The position numbers and the translations under genes are program-made. A stretch of DNA of 64,000 nt from UBA10649 sp963700255 (GTDB lineage: Bacteria; Actinomycetota; Actinomycetes; S36-B12). The notes beneath the pieces were generated by a model. The model searched no databases. It had not been told where the DNA came from and saw only the letters and a program-made list of their open reading frames with translations. Positions 27,147 to 36,812 of the stretch are shown in pieces; within the stretch, counting starts at the first letter, position 1; each line of letters starts with the position of its first letter. The stretch is from positions 1 through 64,000 of the forward strand of contig CAVOWW010000050.1 in assembly GCA_963700255.1 (NCBI GenBank), given 5' to 3'.

Positions 27147-28174
27147 CACTGCTCTCCAGGGATCCTGTCGGTGAGCAACGGCAGACGCGGATCCCAATGC
27201 GTGCCGTCGCGTTCATCCTTGCGCCGCCGGGCAATGGCGGACAGGGCTTCGAGCACCACGCGGTTGCCCAGGAGGGCGGTGATATCCGCATGGTCGTAAG
27301 GGGGTGCGACCTCCACGACGTCCATCCCGACGACGGGCAGGTCGTAGCAGATGCGGCGCACCGCATCGAGGAGTTGACGCGCGGAGAGGCCACCCGGTTC
27401 CGGCGTGCCCGTGCCCGGCGCATGACCGGGGTCGCAGACGTCGATGTCGACGCTGAGGAACACGCCATCGCAGTCGTCGAGGGCCCGGGCGAACGCCTCG
27501 GTGAGGCAGTCGTCGAGGCCCCGCGCGACGATCTCGGTCATCTCGTAGCTCCGCATGCCCTGGTCCGCCATCCAGGCGAGCACGTCCGGCGGCGGCCAGT
27601 AGCCGCGAAGCCCGACCTGCAGGAACCTGTCGCCACGGGCCGCCCCCGACTCGATGAGGCGACGCATGGGCTGGCCGTGGCCGACGAGCGAGCCGAACGA
27701 GATGTCGCCGGTGTCGGCGTGCGCGTCGAAGTGGATCACGGACACCCGCCCCCAGCCACGGGCGCGTGCCACTCCGGTCACGTCGGGCCACGTCACGGTG
27801 TGGTCCCCGCCGAGGATCAGTGGGATCGCCCCCGCCTCGGCCACGCGCTGGACGACCGCCTCCAGGCTCGCGCAGGAGCGCTCGGCATCGCCGCTGAACA
27901 TCTCGACATCGCCCGCGTCCACGACCGTCAGGTCGCGCAGCCCGTCCACGCGCATCGCGAGGGACGGCCGCGATCCGTCGTGCTCGAGGTAGCAGGCCGC
28001 CCGGATCGCCGACGGGCCGAACCTGGCGCCGCTGCGGTACGACGTCCCCCCGTCGTAGGGGGCGCCGACGATGACGACGTCCGCATCAGCGAAGGTGGAC
28101 GGGTCGTCGGCATCGCAGCGGCCGACCCCGAGGAAGGTGTAGTCGGGGCCGTACATGCTGCCGTACCGCGTCAT
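27146..28174 (-). CDS. speB: agmatinase-family ureohydrolase
   Basis: Mn-dependent hydrolase releasing urea from agmatine (to putrescine) or a related guanidino compound; 342 residues. Metal ligands are visible in GGDHTVTW, HFDAHADTGD and SVDIDVCDPGHAPGTGTPEP. Also VVIVGAPYDGGTSYRSGARFGP. ATG at 28174 gives the standard N terminus. Sits between the FAD oxidoreductase and the carboxynorspermidine-synthase-like gene in the polyamine operon, which favours agmatine or 4-guanidinobutyrate over arginine. Family members differ in substrate, so the name is provisional. Confidence 0.88.
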   Translation of the reverse strand: MTRYGSMYGPDYTFLGVGRCDADDPSTFADADVVIVGAPYDGGTSYRSGARFGPSAIRAACYLEHDGSRPSLAMRVDGLRDLTVVDAGDVEMFSGDAERSCASLEAVVQRVAEAGAIPLILGGDHTVTWPDVTGVARARGWGRVSVIHFDAHADTGDISFGSLVGHGQPMRRLIESGAARGDRFLQVGLRGYWPPPDVLAWMADQGMRSYEMTEIVARGLDDCLTEAFARALDDCDGVFLSVDIDVCDPGHAPGTGTPEPGGLSARQLLDAVRRICYDLPVVGMDVVEVAPPYDHADITALLGNRVVLEALSAIARRRKDERDGTHWDPRLPLLTDRIPGEQ

Positions 28175-28211
28175 GGGGACCAACCTACGACGACGCGACC
28201 CTGTGGCGGGG

Positions 28212-29627
28212 TCAGGAGTCGAAGCCCAGGCCCATTCGATCGAGGGTCTTGAGCCACAGGTTGCGCCGGCCCCCGTTCGCGTCGGCCCTCTGGAGGGCTG
28301 TCGTCGTCCAGCTGATGCCCAGGGATCGCGCCGGCTCCGGCGGGAAGGGCAGGGGCTTGGAGCGCACCATCTCGAGCTCGGTGCGCTCGGTGGTGCGCCC
28401 GTCGACGAGGTCCAGCATCGTGGCCGCGCCGAAGCGCGAGGCGCCCACGCCCAGCCCTGTGTAGCCGGCCACGTAGGCGACGCGACCCTGGTGCGCCGTG
28501 CCCCAGAAGGCACTGAAGCGCGAGCACGTGTCGATCGCACCGCCCCAGGCATGCGAGAACCCGATGCCCCGCAGCTGCGGGAAGGTCTGGAGGAAGTGCT
28601 CGGCGAGTCGCTCGTACGACTCACGGTTGTGGTCGTACTGCGGGCCGAAGCCGTTGCCGGAGTGGTAGATCGCGTCGTATCCCCCCCACAGGATCCGGCC
28701 GTCCTCCGTCGTGCGGTAGTAGTGGAACTGGTTGCCGGTATCGCTGATGCCCTCCCGACCGGACCAGCCGAGCCGCGACCACTGCGCGTCGGTGAGCGGC
28801 TCGGTGACCAGCACGTAGTCGTAGACCGGCACCACGTAGTGCTTCAGCCGTCGCAGCAGCGGCGGGTAGGCATTGGTGGCCAGCGCCACCCGCTCGGCTC
28901 GCACTAGACCCCGCCGCGAGGTGGCGACCACATGACCGTCACGGCCGGCGATGGAGTCGATCGGCGTGCGCTCGAAGAGCCGGACCCCGGCCTCGAGGCA
29001 CGCGCGACGAAGTCCCCACGCCAGGCGGGCCGGATCCACCAGCGCGACACCGTCGGCATCGAAGGTCGCCCCGAGGTACGTGGGCGAGTCGACCCGCGCT
29101 CGCACCTCCTCAGCCGAGAGGAGGACGACGTCCTGACCCATGGCCGCCGCCTCGGCCGCGTGCTGGCGCAGGCCATCGAGCTGGTACGGCTCGAGAGCGA
29201 CGTCCAGCTCTCCGGTCCTGACGAAGTCGCACTCGATGCCGAGGTCCCCGATGGCCTTCTCGATCGCGTCGAGGTTGTCCCTGCCGAGCCGCAGCAGGGT
29301 GGGCATCTCATCGGGCCAGCGCTCCATGCCGTTCGCGAAGCCGTGGGTCAGGGATGCGGCGACGAAGCCGCCGTTGCGCCCGCTTGCCCCATCGGCGGCC
29401 CGGCCCCCCTCCACGAGCACCACGTCGCGACCGGGGTCGGCCTGCTTCGCGAGCAGGGCGGTCCACAGTCCGGTGAACCCGGCCCCCACCACGAGGAGGT
29501 CAGTGCGCTCGGCCCCGACGAGGGCGTCGGCGGGGGCGGGCCGCTCCGCGCGATCGAGCCAGTAGGGGGCCAGTCGAGTGCGGGTCAGCGCCGCAATGGC
29601 GTCGGGACTGGGGCTGTTGCTGAACAT
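28212..29627 (-). CDS. FAD-dependent amine oxidoreductase (DAO superfamily, PuuB/OrdL-like)
   Basis: 471 residues. Dinucleotide motif DLLVVGAGFTGLWTALLAKQ, then the family pattern GASGRNGGFVAASLTHG; HYYRTTEDGRILWGGYD and the C-terminal GYTGLGVGASRFGAATMLDL close the FAD site. Such proteins oxidise primary or gamma-glutamylated amines to aldehydes. Placed between potD1 and agmatinase, it most likely oxidises putrescine or a derivative, with the aldehyde going to the dehydrogenase at the operon head. Start ATG 29627 has AAGGATC upstream. No PuuA-type glutamylputrescine synthetase is in the window, so the free-amine route is possible. Confidence 0.87.
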   Translation of the reverse strand: MFSNSPSPDAIAALTRTRLAPYWLDRAERPAPADALVGAERTDLLVVGAGFTGLWTALLAKQADPGRDVVLVEGGRAADGASGRNGGFVAASLTHGFANGMERWPDEMPTLLRLGRDNLDAIEKAIGDLGIECDFVRTGELDVALEPYQLDGLRQHAAEAAAMGQDVVLLSAEEVRARVDSPTYLGATFDADGVALVDPARLAWGLRRACLEAGVRLFERTPIDSIAGRDGHVVATSRRGLVRAERVALATNAYPPLLRRLKHYVVPVYDYVLVTEPLTDAQWSRLGWSGREGISDTGNQFHYYRTTEDGRILWGGYDAIYHSGNGFGPQYDHNRESYERLAEHFLQTFPQLRGIGFSHAWGGAIDTCSRFSAFWGTAHQGRVAYVAGYTGLGVGASRFGAATMLDLVDGRTTERTELEMVRSKPLPFPPEPARSLGISWTTTALQRADANGGRRNLWLKTLDRMGLGFDS

Positions 29628-29750
29628 CGCGTGATCCTTCGGGGGGAATCGACCGGGGGTCGACGTACAGGGGTCGGAGTGCGGAGCCTTCGCGCCCCGT
29701 CGTCCCACCAGTCCCTTCAGGCAGTTCGCAGTCTCAACGAGGATACGGGA

Positions 29751-30923
29751 TCACACCGCGACGACCGAATCGAACTCTCGGTCGAGGGCCTCGGCCCGCT
29801 CCGACGTCAGCGCCGCCGTCACGTAGGCGCCGTCGATGACCTCGGCTGGCGGGAACACCCACGGGTCGTCAGCCATCGCAGGGTCGATGCGCCGCCATCG
29901 CCTCCTGCGCGCCGGCCACCGGGCACACGTACTGGATGTAGGCGGCGAGCTGTGCCGCGATCTCGGGGTCGTAGTAGAAGTCCATGAGCCGTTCGGCGTT
30001 CGCCTTGTGCGGCGCGACGGACGGGAATGATCATCGAGTCGGCCCAGATCAGCCCACCCGACTCCGGCAGGGCGAACCCGTAGTCCTCCCCCAGTGCCAG
30101 CACGTCGCCCGACCAGCCCAGCACCGCGATCAGGTCACCGCTGTCGAGCCCGCTGATGTAGTCGTTGCCGGTGACCTGGCGGATCTGGCCGCTGTCGACG
30201 TGCCCCTGGAGGACGGCGAGAGTCTCCTCGAACTGCGCGTCGGTGAAGTCGGACGGGTCGAAGCCCTGCCAGGCGAGCAGCAGGCCCATCGTGTCCATCG
30301 TCTCGGAGAGGATCGACACCCGACCGGCCAGCCGCGGGTCGAAGAACTGGTCGAGCGACGTGAGCGAGTCCGACACCCAGCCGCTCTCGCAGCAGCGGCG
30401 TGTTCCAGCCCAGGCCGGTGAAGCCCGACTGCCAGGGCAGCGTGTAGCTGCGCCCGGGGTCGAAGGAGGCGGCCTGGAGTCGTGGCAGGAGGTTGACCGC
30501 GTTGGGGATCCGCGAATAGTCCAGTGGGGCGGCGAAGCCCTCCTCGATGAACAGCTGCGCGGTCTCCTCGCTGAAGCACGACGATGTCGCGACCGATGTC
30601 GCGCCCGTCCTCGAGCTCGGTGCGAACCTTCGCGAAGAACTCCTGGCCGTCGTTGATGTCCTCGGTGTAGGTCGACCTCGATGCCGGTCTCGTCGGCGAA
30701 CAGCTCGAGCGTCGTCGGGCCGCCGTCCTCGGACACGTCGATGTAGCCGGGCCAGTTGGAGAACCGCGAGGGTCGGGTCGAAGGCCGGCGAGGCCGCGCT
30801 CGGCGACGATGCCGACCGCGCCCCCGAGCCTGCCGGCGGCCCGCACCGCAGGCCACCGCCACGAGGCCCGTTCCGGCCGCGGCGCCCAGGCGCAGCAGGC
30901 CGCGGCGGGAGAGTGCGTTCAGT
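29751..30923 (-). pseudogene. spermidine/putrescine ABC substrate-binding protein (PotD-like, copy 1), many frameshifts
   Basis: Lipoprotein-type polyamine-binding protein broken by about eight or nine single-base shifts. Readable pieces in order: SRRGLLRLGAAAGTGLVAVAC (Tat-like plus lipobox), RFSNWPGYIDVSEDGG, YTEDINDGQEFFAKVRTELE, YTLPWQSGF-like, DQFFDPRLAGRVSIL, QVTGNDYISGLDSGDLIAV and ADSMIIP, ending FDSVVAV. Shifts map near 30842, 30786, 30768, 30675, 30585, 30385, 30018 and 29885, mostly one extra G or C; the start near 30923 reads ACTG where ATG is expected. All conserved blocks survive, so sequence error is more likely than decay. About 385 residues if repaired. Confidence 0.8.
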
Positions 30924-30947
30924 GGGTTCTCCAGTAGGACGCAGGAG

Positions 30948-31779
30948 CTAGGAGCGGGACATCAGGTCGACGGTGATGGGTGCCGGCTTCTCGAGGGCCT
31001 TCCGGCGACGGTTGCTGACGAGCTGTCCGCCGAGCACCACGGCCAGCGCAACGAGGAACACGATGGTCGCGAGGGCGTTGACCTGGACCGGGATGCCTCG
31101 CTGGGCCGCACCCCAGATGAAGATCGGGAAGGTGACCAGCGTGCCGGCGTTGAAGAAGCTGATGATGAAGTCGTCGAAGGACAGGGAGAACCCGAGCAGC
31201 GCCGCACCGAGGATGCCGGGCAGCACGAGCGGGAAGGTCACGTACCGGAACACCGCGCGCGGGTTCGCGTAGAGGTCGCGCGCCGCCTCCTCAAGGCGTG
31301 GGTCCATGCCCTGGAGGCGCGCCTTCACCGTGACCACCACGAACGAGATGATGAACATGATGTGAGCGACGGTGACCGTGACTGATGCCCAGCGGGAACC
31401 GCAGGTTGAGGAACAGGGCCAGCAGGCTGGCGCCCATGACCACCTCGGGCGTCGCCATCGGCAGGAAGATCAGCAGGTTGGTGGTGCTGCGGCCCCGGAA
31501 GCGGTAGCGCACCAGGGCGAACGAGATCATCGTGCCGAGAATCGTGGCGATGACGGTCGCGATGAGGCCGATCTCGATGCTCGTCACGAAGGACGAGCAG
31601 ACGCCGGGCACGCCGCAGAGGTCCTTCCAGGCGTCGAGGGAGAACTCGTTCCAGCTGAGGTTGAACTTGCCCTTGGGGTTGTTGAAGGACAGCACCATGA
31701 TCACGAAGATCGGGATGAACAGGTAGACGAGCACAAGGATCGCGATGATCCCGACGAGGTTCCTCCGAAGCCACTTCAT
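30948..31779 (-). CDS. potC: polyamine ABC transporter permease PotC, one frameshift
   Basis: Inner-membrane permease, about 276 residues when repaired. Starts MKWLRRNLVGIIAILVLVY and has PNPKGKFN-like periplasmic loop text, then six membrane segments; the EAA-type loop EEAARDLYANPRAVFRYVTFPLVLPG is intact. One extra base near 31381 interrupts the frame after LNLRFPLGI and before VTVAHIMFIISF. Its start overlaps the potB stop (TGATG). With PotB it forms the channel driven by PotA. Confidence 0.88.
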
Positions 31780-32682
31780 CAGACCAGGTCCTCCGTCCCG
31801 GCTCGCCGGATATAGGTGAACACCAGCACCAGGATGATCGCCATGAGGATGAACGACAGCGCGCTGGCTGTCGGATAGTCGCGGATACTCGATGAAGTTC
31901 GCCTGGATCTCGTTGCCGATCATCCGGTTCTTCGGCGATCCCAGCAGCTCGGCGTTGATGTAGTCGCCCGCTGCGGGGATGAAGGTCAGCAGGGTGCCGG
32001 CCACGACGCCCGGCATGGACAGCGGCCACGTCACCTTGCGGAACGCCGTCTGCGGGGATGCGTAGAGGTCGCTCGCCGCCTCGATCAGGCGCGGGATCGA
32101 TCTTCTCCAGCGCCGCGTACAGCGGCAGGATCATGAACGGCAGGAAGTTGTAGGTCAGGCCCGGCGATGACGGCGATCCCGTGTTGAGGATTCGGCCGTC
32201 CGGCAGCAGGTGAAGGGCGTTGAGGGTGCTCGTGACGACGCCCTCATCGGCGAGGATCGTCTTCCAGGCGTAGGTGCGCAGCAGGAACGAGGCGAACGAC
32301 GGGCGCGATGACGAGCACCAGCATGAGCGACCGCCAGCGACCGGCCCGGAACGCGATGAAGTACGCCAAGCGGATAGGCGATCGCCAGTGCCAGCAGCGT
32401 GGCCGTGCCCGCGTAGAGGAACGATCGCAGGAACTGCGGCCAGTAGTCGGCGAACGCCTCGATGTAGTTGCTGAACTCCAGCCCGGGCTTGTACTTGCCC
32501 GTGACTGACCCTGGATCGGCTCTGCAGGCTCGTGGCGAGCAGGGTGACGAGCGGGATGGCGAAGAACACCCCCAGCCACGCGATGCCCGGGAACAGCAGC
32601 AGGTAGCCCGTGCGCGACTTGCGCTGCGGCCACCGTCGACGGCTGGCGCCTGTCCCGTGGTGGCAGGGACGACGGCGACCAT
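31779..32682 (-). pseudogene. potB: polyamine ABC transporter permease PotB, about seven frameshifts
   Basis: Reconstructed permease of about 300 residues whose frame shifts near 32638, 32520, 32370, 32303, 32182/32162 (a compensating pair), 32104 and 31882. Conserved pieces in order: FPGIAWLGVFFAIPLVTLL, LEFSNYIEAFADYWPQFLRS, YFIAFRAGRWRSLMLVLVIAP, FLLRTYAWKTILADEGVV, LTYNFLPFMILPLYAALEKID, and the EAA loop AFRKVTWPLSMPGVVAGTLL, ending RRAGTEDLV. Every piece is what PotB needs, so I believe the real gene is intact and this copy is a poor consensus. Most shifts are cured by deleting one G or C. Confidence 0.78.
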
Positions 32683-32684
32683 GC

Positions 32685-33872
32685 TCAGGCCTCCGGGTCG
32701 TCGCTGATCAGGGCGGCGTTGACCGCCTCGAGCGCCAGGACCTCGGGATCGACGCCCACCGTCGTGCCCTCCGTGCCGTCGAGCCCGAAGGTGTGCTTGG
32801 GCGACCAGTGCAGGACGACCGCGTCACCGACCTCGCTGCGGTCGCCGACGACGACGTTCTGCTCGAAGACGATCAGCTCCTGGTCCCAGGCGGTCCGCAC
32901 CAGGTACTGCGTCGACACACCCGTGTACGACACATCGGTGACGGTGCCGCTCAGCCGGTTGTGGTGATCGGGGATGCGGTCTGCGTCGACGGCGTCGAGG
33001 ATCGTGATCTTCTCCGGCCGCACGCCCACGATCGCCACGGTCCCCTCGGCGAAGAAGCGCTCCGAGGGGATGGCGAAGGTGAGCCCGCCTGCTTCGACGA
33101 GCACATCGTCGCCCGACGTCCCCGAGCGCCTGCCCTCCATCAGGTTGGACTGGCCGAGGAAGTTCGCCACGAAGACCGTTCGCGGCAGCTCGTAGATGTC
33201 GGCGGGATGGCCGAGCTGCTCGATGCGGCCGGCATTCATCACGGCGACCGTGTCGGCCATCGTCATGGCCTCCTCCTGGTCGTGCGTGACATGGACGAAC
33301 GTCGTGCCCACCTCGACCTGGATGCGCTTGAGCTCGATCTGCATCTGCCGGCGCAGCTTGAGGTCCAGGGCGCCGAGCGGCTCGTCGAGCAGCAGGACAC
33401 CGGGACGGTTGATGAGCGCGCGGGCCACCGCGACCCGCTGCTGCTGGCCGCCGGACAGCTGGGTCGGCTTGCGGCGGGCCATGGGCCCGAGCTCGACGAG
33501 GTCGAGCATGTCCTGGACGGTCTGCTTGACGTCCTTGATCTTGCGGCGCCGGAGGCCGAAGGCGACATTCTCGAAGATGTCGAGGTGGGGGAAGAGCGCA
33601 TAGGACTGGAAGACCGTGTTGACGGGGCGCTCGAAGGCCCGCAGCCCGGTGATGTCCTTCTCGCCGAGGCTGATGGTCCCCGCGGTCGGGTCCTCGAGCC
33701 CCGCGACCATGCGCAGCGTCGTCGTCTTGCCGCACCCGGATGCCCCGAGCAGCGCGAAGAACGAGCCGCCCGGGATCGTCAGGGTGAGATCGTCGACGGC
33801 TGCGTGATCGCCGAACCTCTTGGTCAGGTTCTGCAGGTGCAGATCCTCGACCTCACGCGTGGCGTCAGTCAC
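32685..33872 (-). CDS. potA: spermidine/putrescine ABC transporter ATPase
   Basis: 395 residues, intact despite broken neighbours. Walker A GASGCGKTTTLRMVAGLEDP, Q-loop FQSYALFPHLDIFENVAFG, signature LSGGQQQRVAVARAL, Walker B VLLLDEPLGALD, H-loop HVTHDQEEAMTMAD; a C-terminal TOBE domain (VGVRPEKITIL, LVRTAWDQELIVFEQN) senses or stabilises the complex. I prefer the GTG at 33872 (VTDATREVEDLHLQNL), with a GGAAGAGGA site; an in-frame GTG at 33914 overlaps the potD2 stop and is an alternative. Confidence 0.94.
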   Translation of the reverse strand: MTDATREVEDLHLQNLTKRFGDHAAVDDLTLTIPGGSFFALLGASGCGKTTTLRMVAGLEDPTAGTISLGEKDITGLRAFERPVNTVFQSYALFPHLDIFENVAFGLRRRKIKDVKQTVQDMLDLVELGPMARRKPTQLSGGQQQRVAVARALINRPGVLLLDEPLGALDLKLRRQMQIELKRIQVEVGTTFVHVTHDQEEAMTMADTVAVMNAGRIEQLGHPADIYELPRTVFVANFLGQSNLMEGRRSGTSGDDVLVEAGGLTFAIPSERFFAEGTVAIVGVRPEKITILDAVDADRIPDHHNRLSGTVTDVSYTGVSTQYLVRTAWDQELIVFEQNVVVGDRSEVGDAVVLHWSPKHTFGLDGTEGTTVGVDPEVLALEAVNAALISDDPEA

Positions 33873-33907
33873 GGTGTCCTCTTCCTGTCTGCGCGTCGTC
33901 TCGGACC

Positions 33908-35138
33908 TAGCCACCGATGGCCTTGTTGAAGGCTCGCTGGTACTCGACGTCCTTCTCCTCGGTGAGGGTCATGAAGACGTAGGCACGGTCGCAGGGTCTC
34001 CGCCGTGGGGAAGATCCACTGGTTGTCGACCAGCGACGGGTCGATGGCCTCCATCGCCTCCTGCGCGCCCTCGACCGGGCTGATGTACTTCACGTAGGCC
34101 GCCACCTCGCGCGGCGATCACCGGGTCGTAGTAGTAGTTCATGAGCAGCTCGGCGTTCTGCTTGTGGGCAGCGAGCGCCGGGAACCATCATGTTGTCGGT
34201 CCAGAGGGTGCCGCCGGTCTCGGGCAGCGCGACGCCGAAGTCGTCGCCGAGCTGGATGATGTCGCCGGACCAGCCGATGACCGCGATGAGGTCGCCCGAC
34301 TCCAGCGCACCCGCGTAGTCGTTGCCCGTCACCTGCCGGATCTGCCCGTTGTCGACCTGCTTGCGTGAGCAGCTCGATGGCGGCGTTGAACTCGTCATCG
34401 GTGAAGTTGGACGGGTCGTTCCCTGCGAGGCGATGAGGATGCCCATGGTGTCTCGCATCTCGGAGAGGACGATATGCGGCCCTTGAGTGCCGGGTCGAGG
34501 AGGCTCTCCACCGAGACCATCTTGTCGTTGCCGATGCTTGGCCTTGTACGCGGCGACGTTGTACCCGAGCGCGCCGAACCCCGACTGCCACGGCAGCGTG
34601 TAATCGCGCGTCCGGGTCGAAGGAGACGCTAGCAGAACGGGGGAGATGTTGGCCGGAGTTGGGCATGCTCGCCTTGTCCAGCTTCTGGGCGAAGCCGTTC
34701 TGGATCCAGAGGGCAGCCATCCAGTCGGTGAGCACGACGATGTCGCGACCGATGTCCTGGCCCTGCTCGAGCTGCGTGCGCACCTTGGCAAGAACTCGTT
34801 GTTGTCGTTGACGTCCTCGGTGTAGATGACCTGAATCCCGACTCACTTCTGGAACGCCTCGAGGGTGGGGCGCACGCCCGTCTCGTCGTCGATGTCGATG
34901 TACAGCGGCCAGTTGGACCAGTTGGCAGCCTTGTCGGTGGCGCTCTTGTCCTCCGCTGCCCGGCTGCGGACGCAGCGCCCGTGGAGTCGGCGCCTGCTCG
35001 TCCCCGCCGAGCACCGCAGGCAGCAGCGACCATGGCGGCGCCGCCCAGCCCAGCTGCCTGGAGCAGGCGGCGGCGTGAGACGGAGGAACGCATGGTCCCT
35101 GCGATGGCGGCGATGACTTCAGGGCGCTTGCTGGTCAT
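33908..35138 (-). pseudogene. spermidine/putrescine ABC substrate-binding protein (PotD-like, copy 2), many frameshifts
   Basis: Second PotD-type gene, with roughly ten to thirteen single-base shifts between 33.99 and 34.97 kb. ATG at 35138 starts a long leader MTSKRPEVIAAIAGTMRSS, then SRRRLLQAAGLGGAAMVAAAC, a twin-arginine signal with lipobox. Further pieces: FAKVRTQLEQGQDIGRDIVV, WMAALWIQNGFAQKLDKASM, FGALGYNVAAYKA, NFTDDEFNAAIELL, QVTGNDYAGALESGDLIAV, YISPVEGAQEAMEAIDP and a C-terminal AIGG stop. The two PotD copies share their core blocks, so cross-mapping between them may explain the poor consensus. Two PotD copies suggest two polyamine-type ligands for one PotABC. Confidence 0.8.
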
Positions 35139-35171
35139 GTCGGATCCTTCGGTCGGTGCTGCTGGACGGGT

Positions 35172-36656
35172 CTAGCGGTCGGTGAAGATCGTGCGATGCC
35201 ACGGCTTTCGCGCTTCCCCCGTGATGTCCATGGAGACGTGCTTGATGTTCGTGTACTCCTCGAACGAGTACGAGGACATATCCTTGCCGAATCCGGACTG
35301 GCCGAAGCCACCGTGGGGCATCTCGCTCACAATCGGTATGTGATCGTTAACCCACACACAGCCGGCCTTGATCTCCCGCTGGGCGCGCAGGCCGCGGAAG
35401 ATGCCGGTCGTCCAGGCTGAGGCAGCCAGTCCGTACACGGTGTCGTTGGCGAGGGCGATCCCCTCGTCGTCCGTGTCGAAGGGGAGAACGACCAGCACGG
35501 GGCCGAAGATCTCGTTCTGGACGATCTCGGAGTCCTGCGCGACGTCGGTCACGAGGGTCGGCTGGTAGTAGGCACCGCGGGCCAGATCGCCTCCGGGCGC
35601 GGCACCTCCCGTCACGACGCGCGCCCCGTACCCGCGAGCCCGGTCGACGAAGGCAGCCACCCGTTCTGCCTGACGGGCCGAGATGAGGGGGCCGAGATCG
35701 GTGGCGGGATCCTCGGGCGGGCCGATCCGCACCCGTGTGAAGAGGTCGGCAACGCCGGCGACGAAGGCCTCGTAGAGGGGCCGTTGCACATAGGCGCGGG
35801 TGGCGGCCGTGCAGTCCTGGCCGCTGTTGATCAGGGAGCCGGCGACTGCGCCATGGACGGCAGCCTCGAGGTCGGCGTCGTCGAAGACCACGAAGGGAGC
35901 CTTGCCGCCCAGCTCGAGGTGCAGGCGCTTGACGCTCGCGGTCGCCAGCTCCATGACGCGCCTGCCGACGGGAGTGGACCCGGTGAACGACACCATCGAG
36001 ACCTTCGGGTGGCTGACGAGTGCCTCGCCCGCCTCGGGGCCGGCCCCGACGACCACGTTGACGACACCGGCGGGGATGCCGGCCGCGATGCAGTCCTCGG
36101 CGAGCATGAGTGACGTCAGCGGGGTGATCTCGGCGGGCTTGAGCACGATCGTGTTCCCGGCGGCGATCGCGGGGAGGATCTTCCACATCGCCATCTGCAG
36201 CGGGTAGTTCCAGGGGGCGATCGACCCGACGACACCGATCGGCTCGCGCCGGATGAGCGACGTGTGGACGCCGTCCCACTCCGCCGATGCCTTGCCCTCG
36301 AGGTTGCGGGCGGCCCCCGCGAAGAACGACACGTTGTCGATCGAGCCCGGCACGTCGAACTCCGTGGTGAGCCGGATGGGCTTGCCGCACTGCCGGGTCT
36401 CCACGAGGGCGTACTCATCGGCCCGGTCCGCGAGCCGGCTGGCGAGCCGGGTCAGCGCGCCGGACCGCTCGGCAGGAGCGGCCCGCGCCCACTCGGGGAA
36501 GGCCGCGCTGGCTGACTCCACCGCCAGGCCGACGTCGGCAGCGGACGCGTAGGCGAGGGTGTCCAGCACGGTGCCGTCGGCCGGGTTCACGACGACCCCG
36601 GTCTCTGCGGAGGACCCGGGGCGTGCTCGACCGCCCGAGAAGACCGCGTCCGTCAC
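35172..36656 (-). CDS. NAD-dependent aldehyde dehydrogenase, aminobutyraldehyde dehydrogenase-like
   Basis: 494 residues. Catalytic Cys in NSGQDCTAATRAYVQ, general-base Glu in HLELGGKAPFVVF, cofactor motif GSTPVGRRVMELA, and APWNYPLQMAMWKILPAIAAG. FGQSGFGKDMSSYSFEEYT at the end is typical of PatD/aminobutyraldehyde dehydrogenases. It would oxidise 4-aminobutanal from putrescine to GABA, which the GabT at 23.5 kb and the SSADH at 48.8 kb would finish. GTG start at 36656 with GGAGG upstream. First gene of the polyamine operon, downstream of the mocR gene and a 156-nt spacer with operator-like repeats. Confidence 0.88.
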   Translation of the reverse strand: MTDAVFSGGRARPGSSAETGVVVNPADGTVLDTLAYASAADVGLAVESASAAFPEWARAAPAERSGALTRLASRLADRADEYALVETRQCGKPIRLTTEFDVPGSIDNVSFFAGAARNLEGKASAEWDGVHTSLIRREPIGVVGSIAPWNYPLQMAMWKILPAIAAGNTIVLKPAEITPLTSLMLAEDCIAAGIPAGVVNVVVGAGPEAGEALVSHPKVSMVSFTGSTPVGRRVMELATASVKRLHLELGGKAPFVVFDDADLEAAVHGAVAGSLINSGQDCTAATRAYVQRPLYEAFVAGVADLFTRVRIGPPEDPATDLGPLISARQAERVAAFVDRARGYGARVVTGGAAPGGDLARGAYYQPTLVTDVAQDSEIVQNEIFGPVLVVLPFDTDDEGIALANDTVYGLAASAWTTGIFRGLRAQREIKAGCVWVNDHIPIVSEMPHGGFGQSGFGKDMSSYSFEEYTNIKHVSMDITGEARKPWHRTIFTDR

Positions 36657-36764
36657 CGCACCTCCAGGATCCCGTCGGTCACCGCGCCCGCGGTGCCTGC
36701 GCATACAACCACGGAAACCTGAGGTGGACAAGGGCTTCGCAACAGGAAGAGGCTCCGAAACGCA

Positions 36765-36785
36765 ATCGTAACGATGGAAATCGTT
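36765..36785. promoter_or_regulatory. overlapping inverted repeats upstream of the polyamine operon
   Basis: Two overlapping palindromes: ATCGT-A-ACGAT (36765-36775) and AACGAT-GGAA-ATCGTT (36770-36785), in the 156-nt, relatively AT-rich spacer between mocR and the aldehyde dehydrogenase gene. On the minus strand a TACGAT -10-like hexamer overlaps them. A likely operator controlling the polyamine operon; the regulator is unproven. Confidence 0.5.
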
Positions 36786-36812
36786 GTGAGATCGTCACTT
36801 CGCCACGGATTG

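Noticed and set aside
29751..35138. Programmed frameshifting as an explanation for the broken pot genes
   Set aside because: Too many shifts, no slippery heptamers or stimulatory structures noted, and similar shifts occur in unrelated housekeeping genes.
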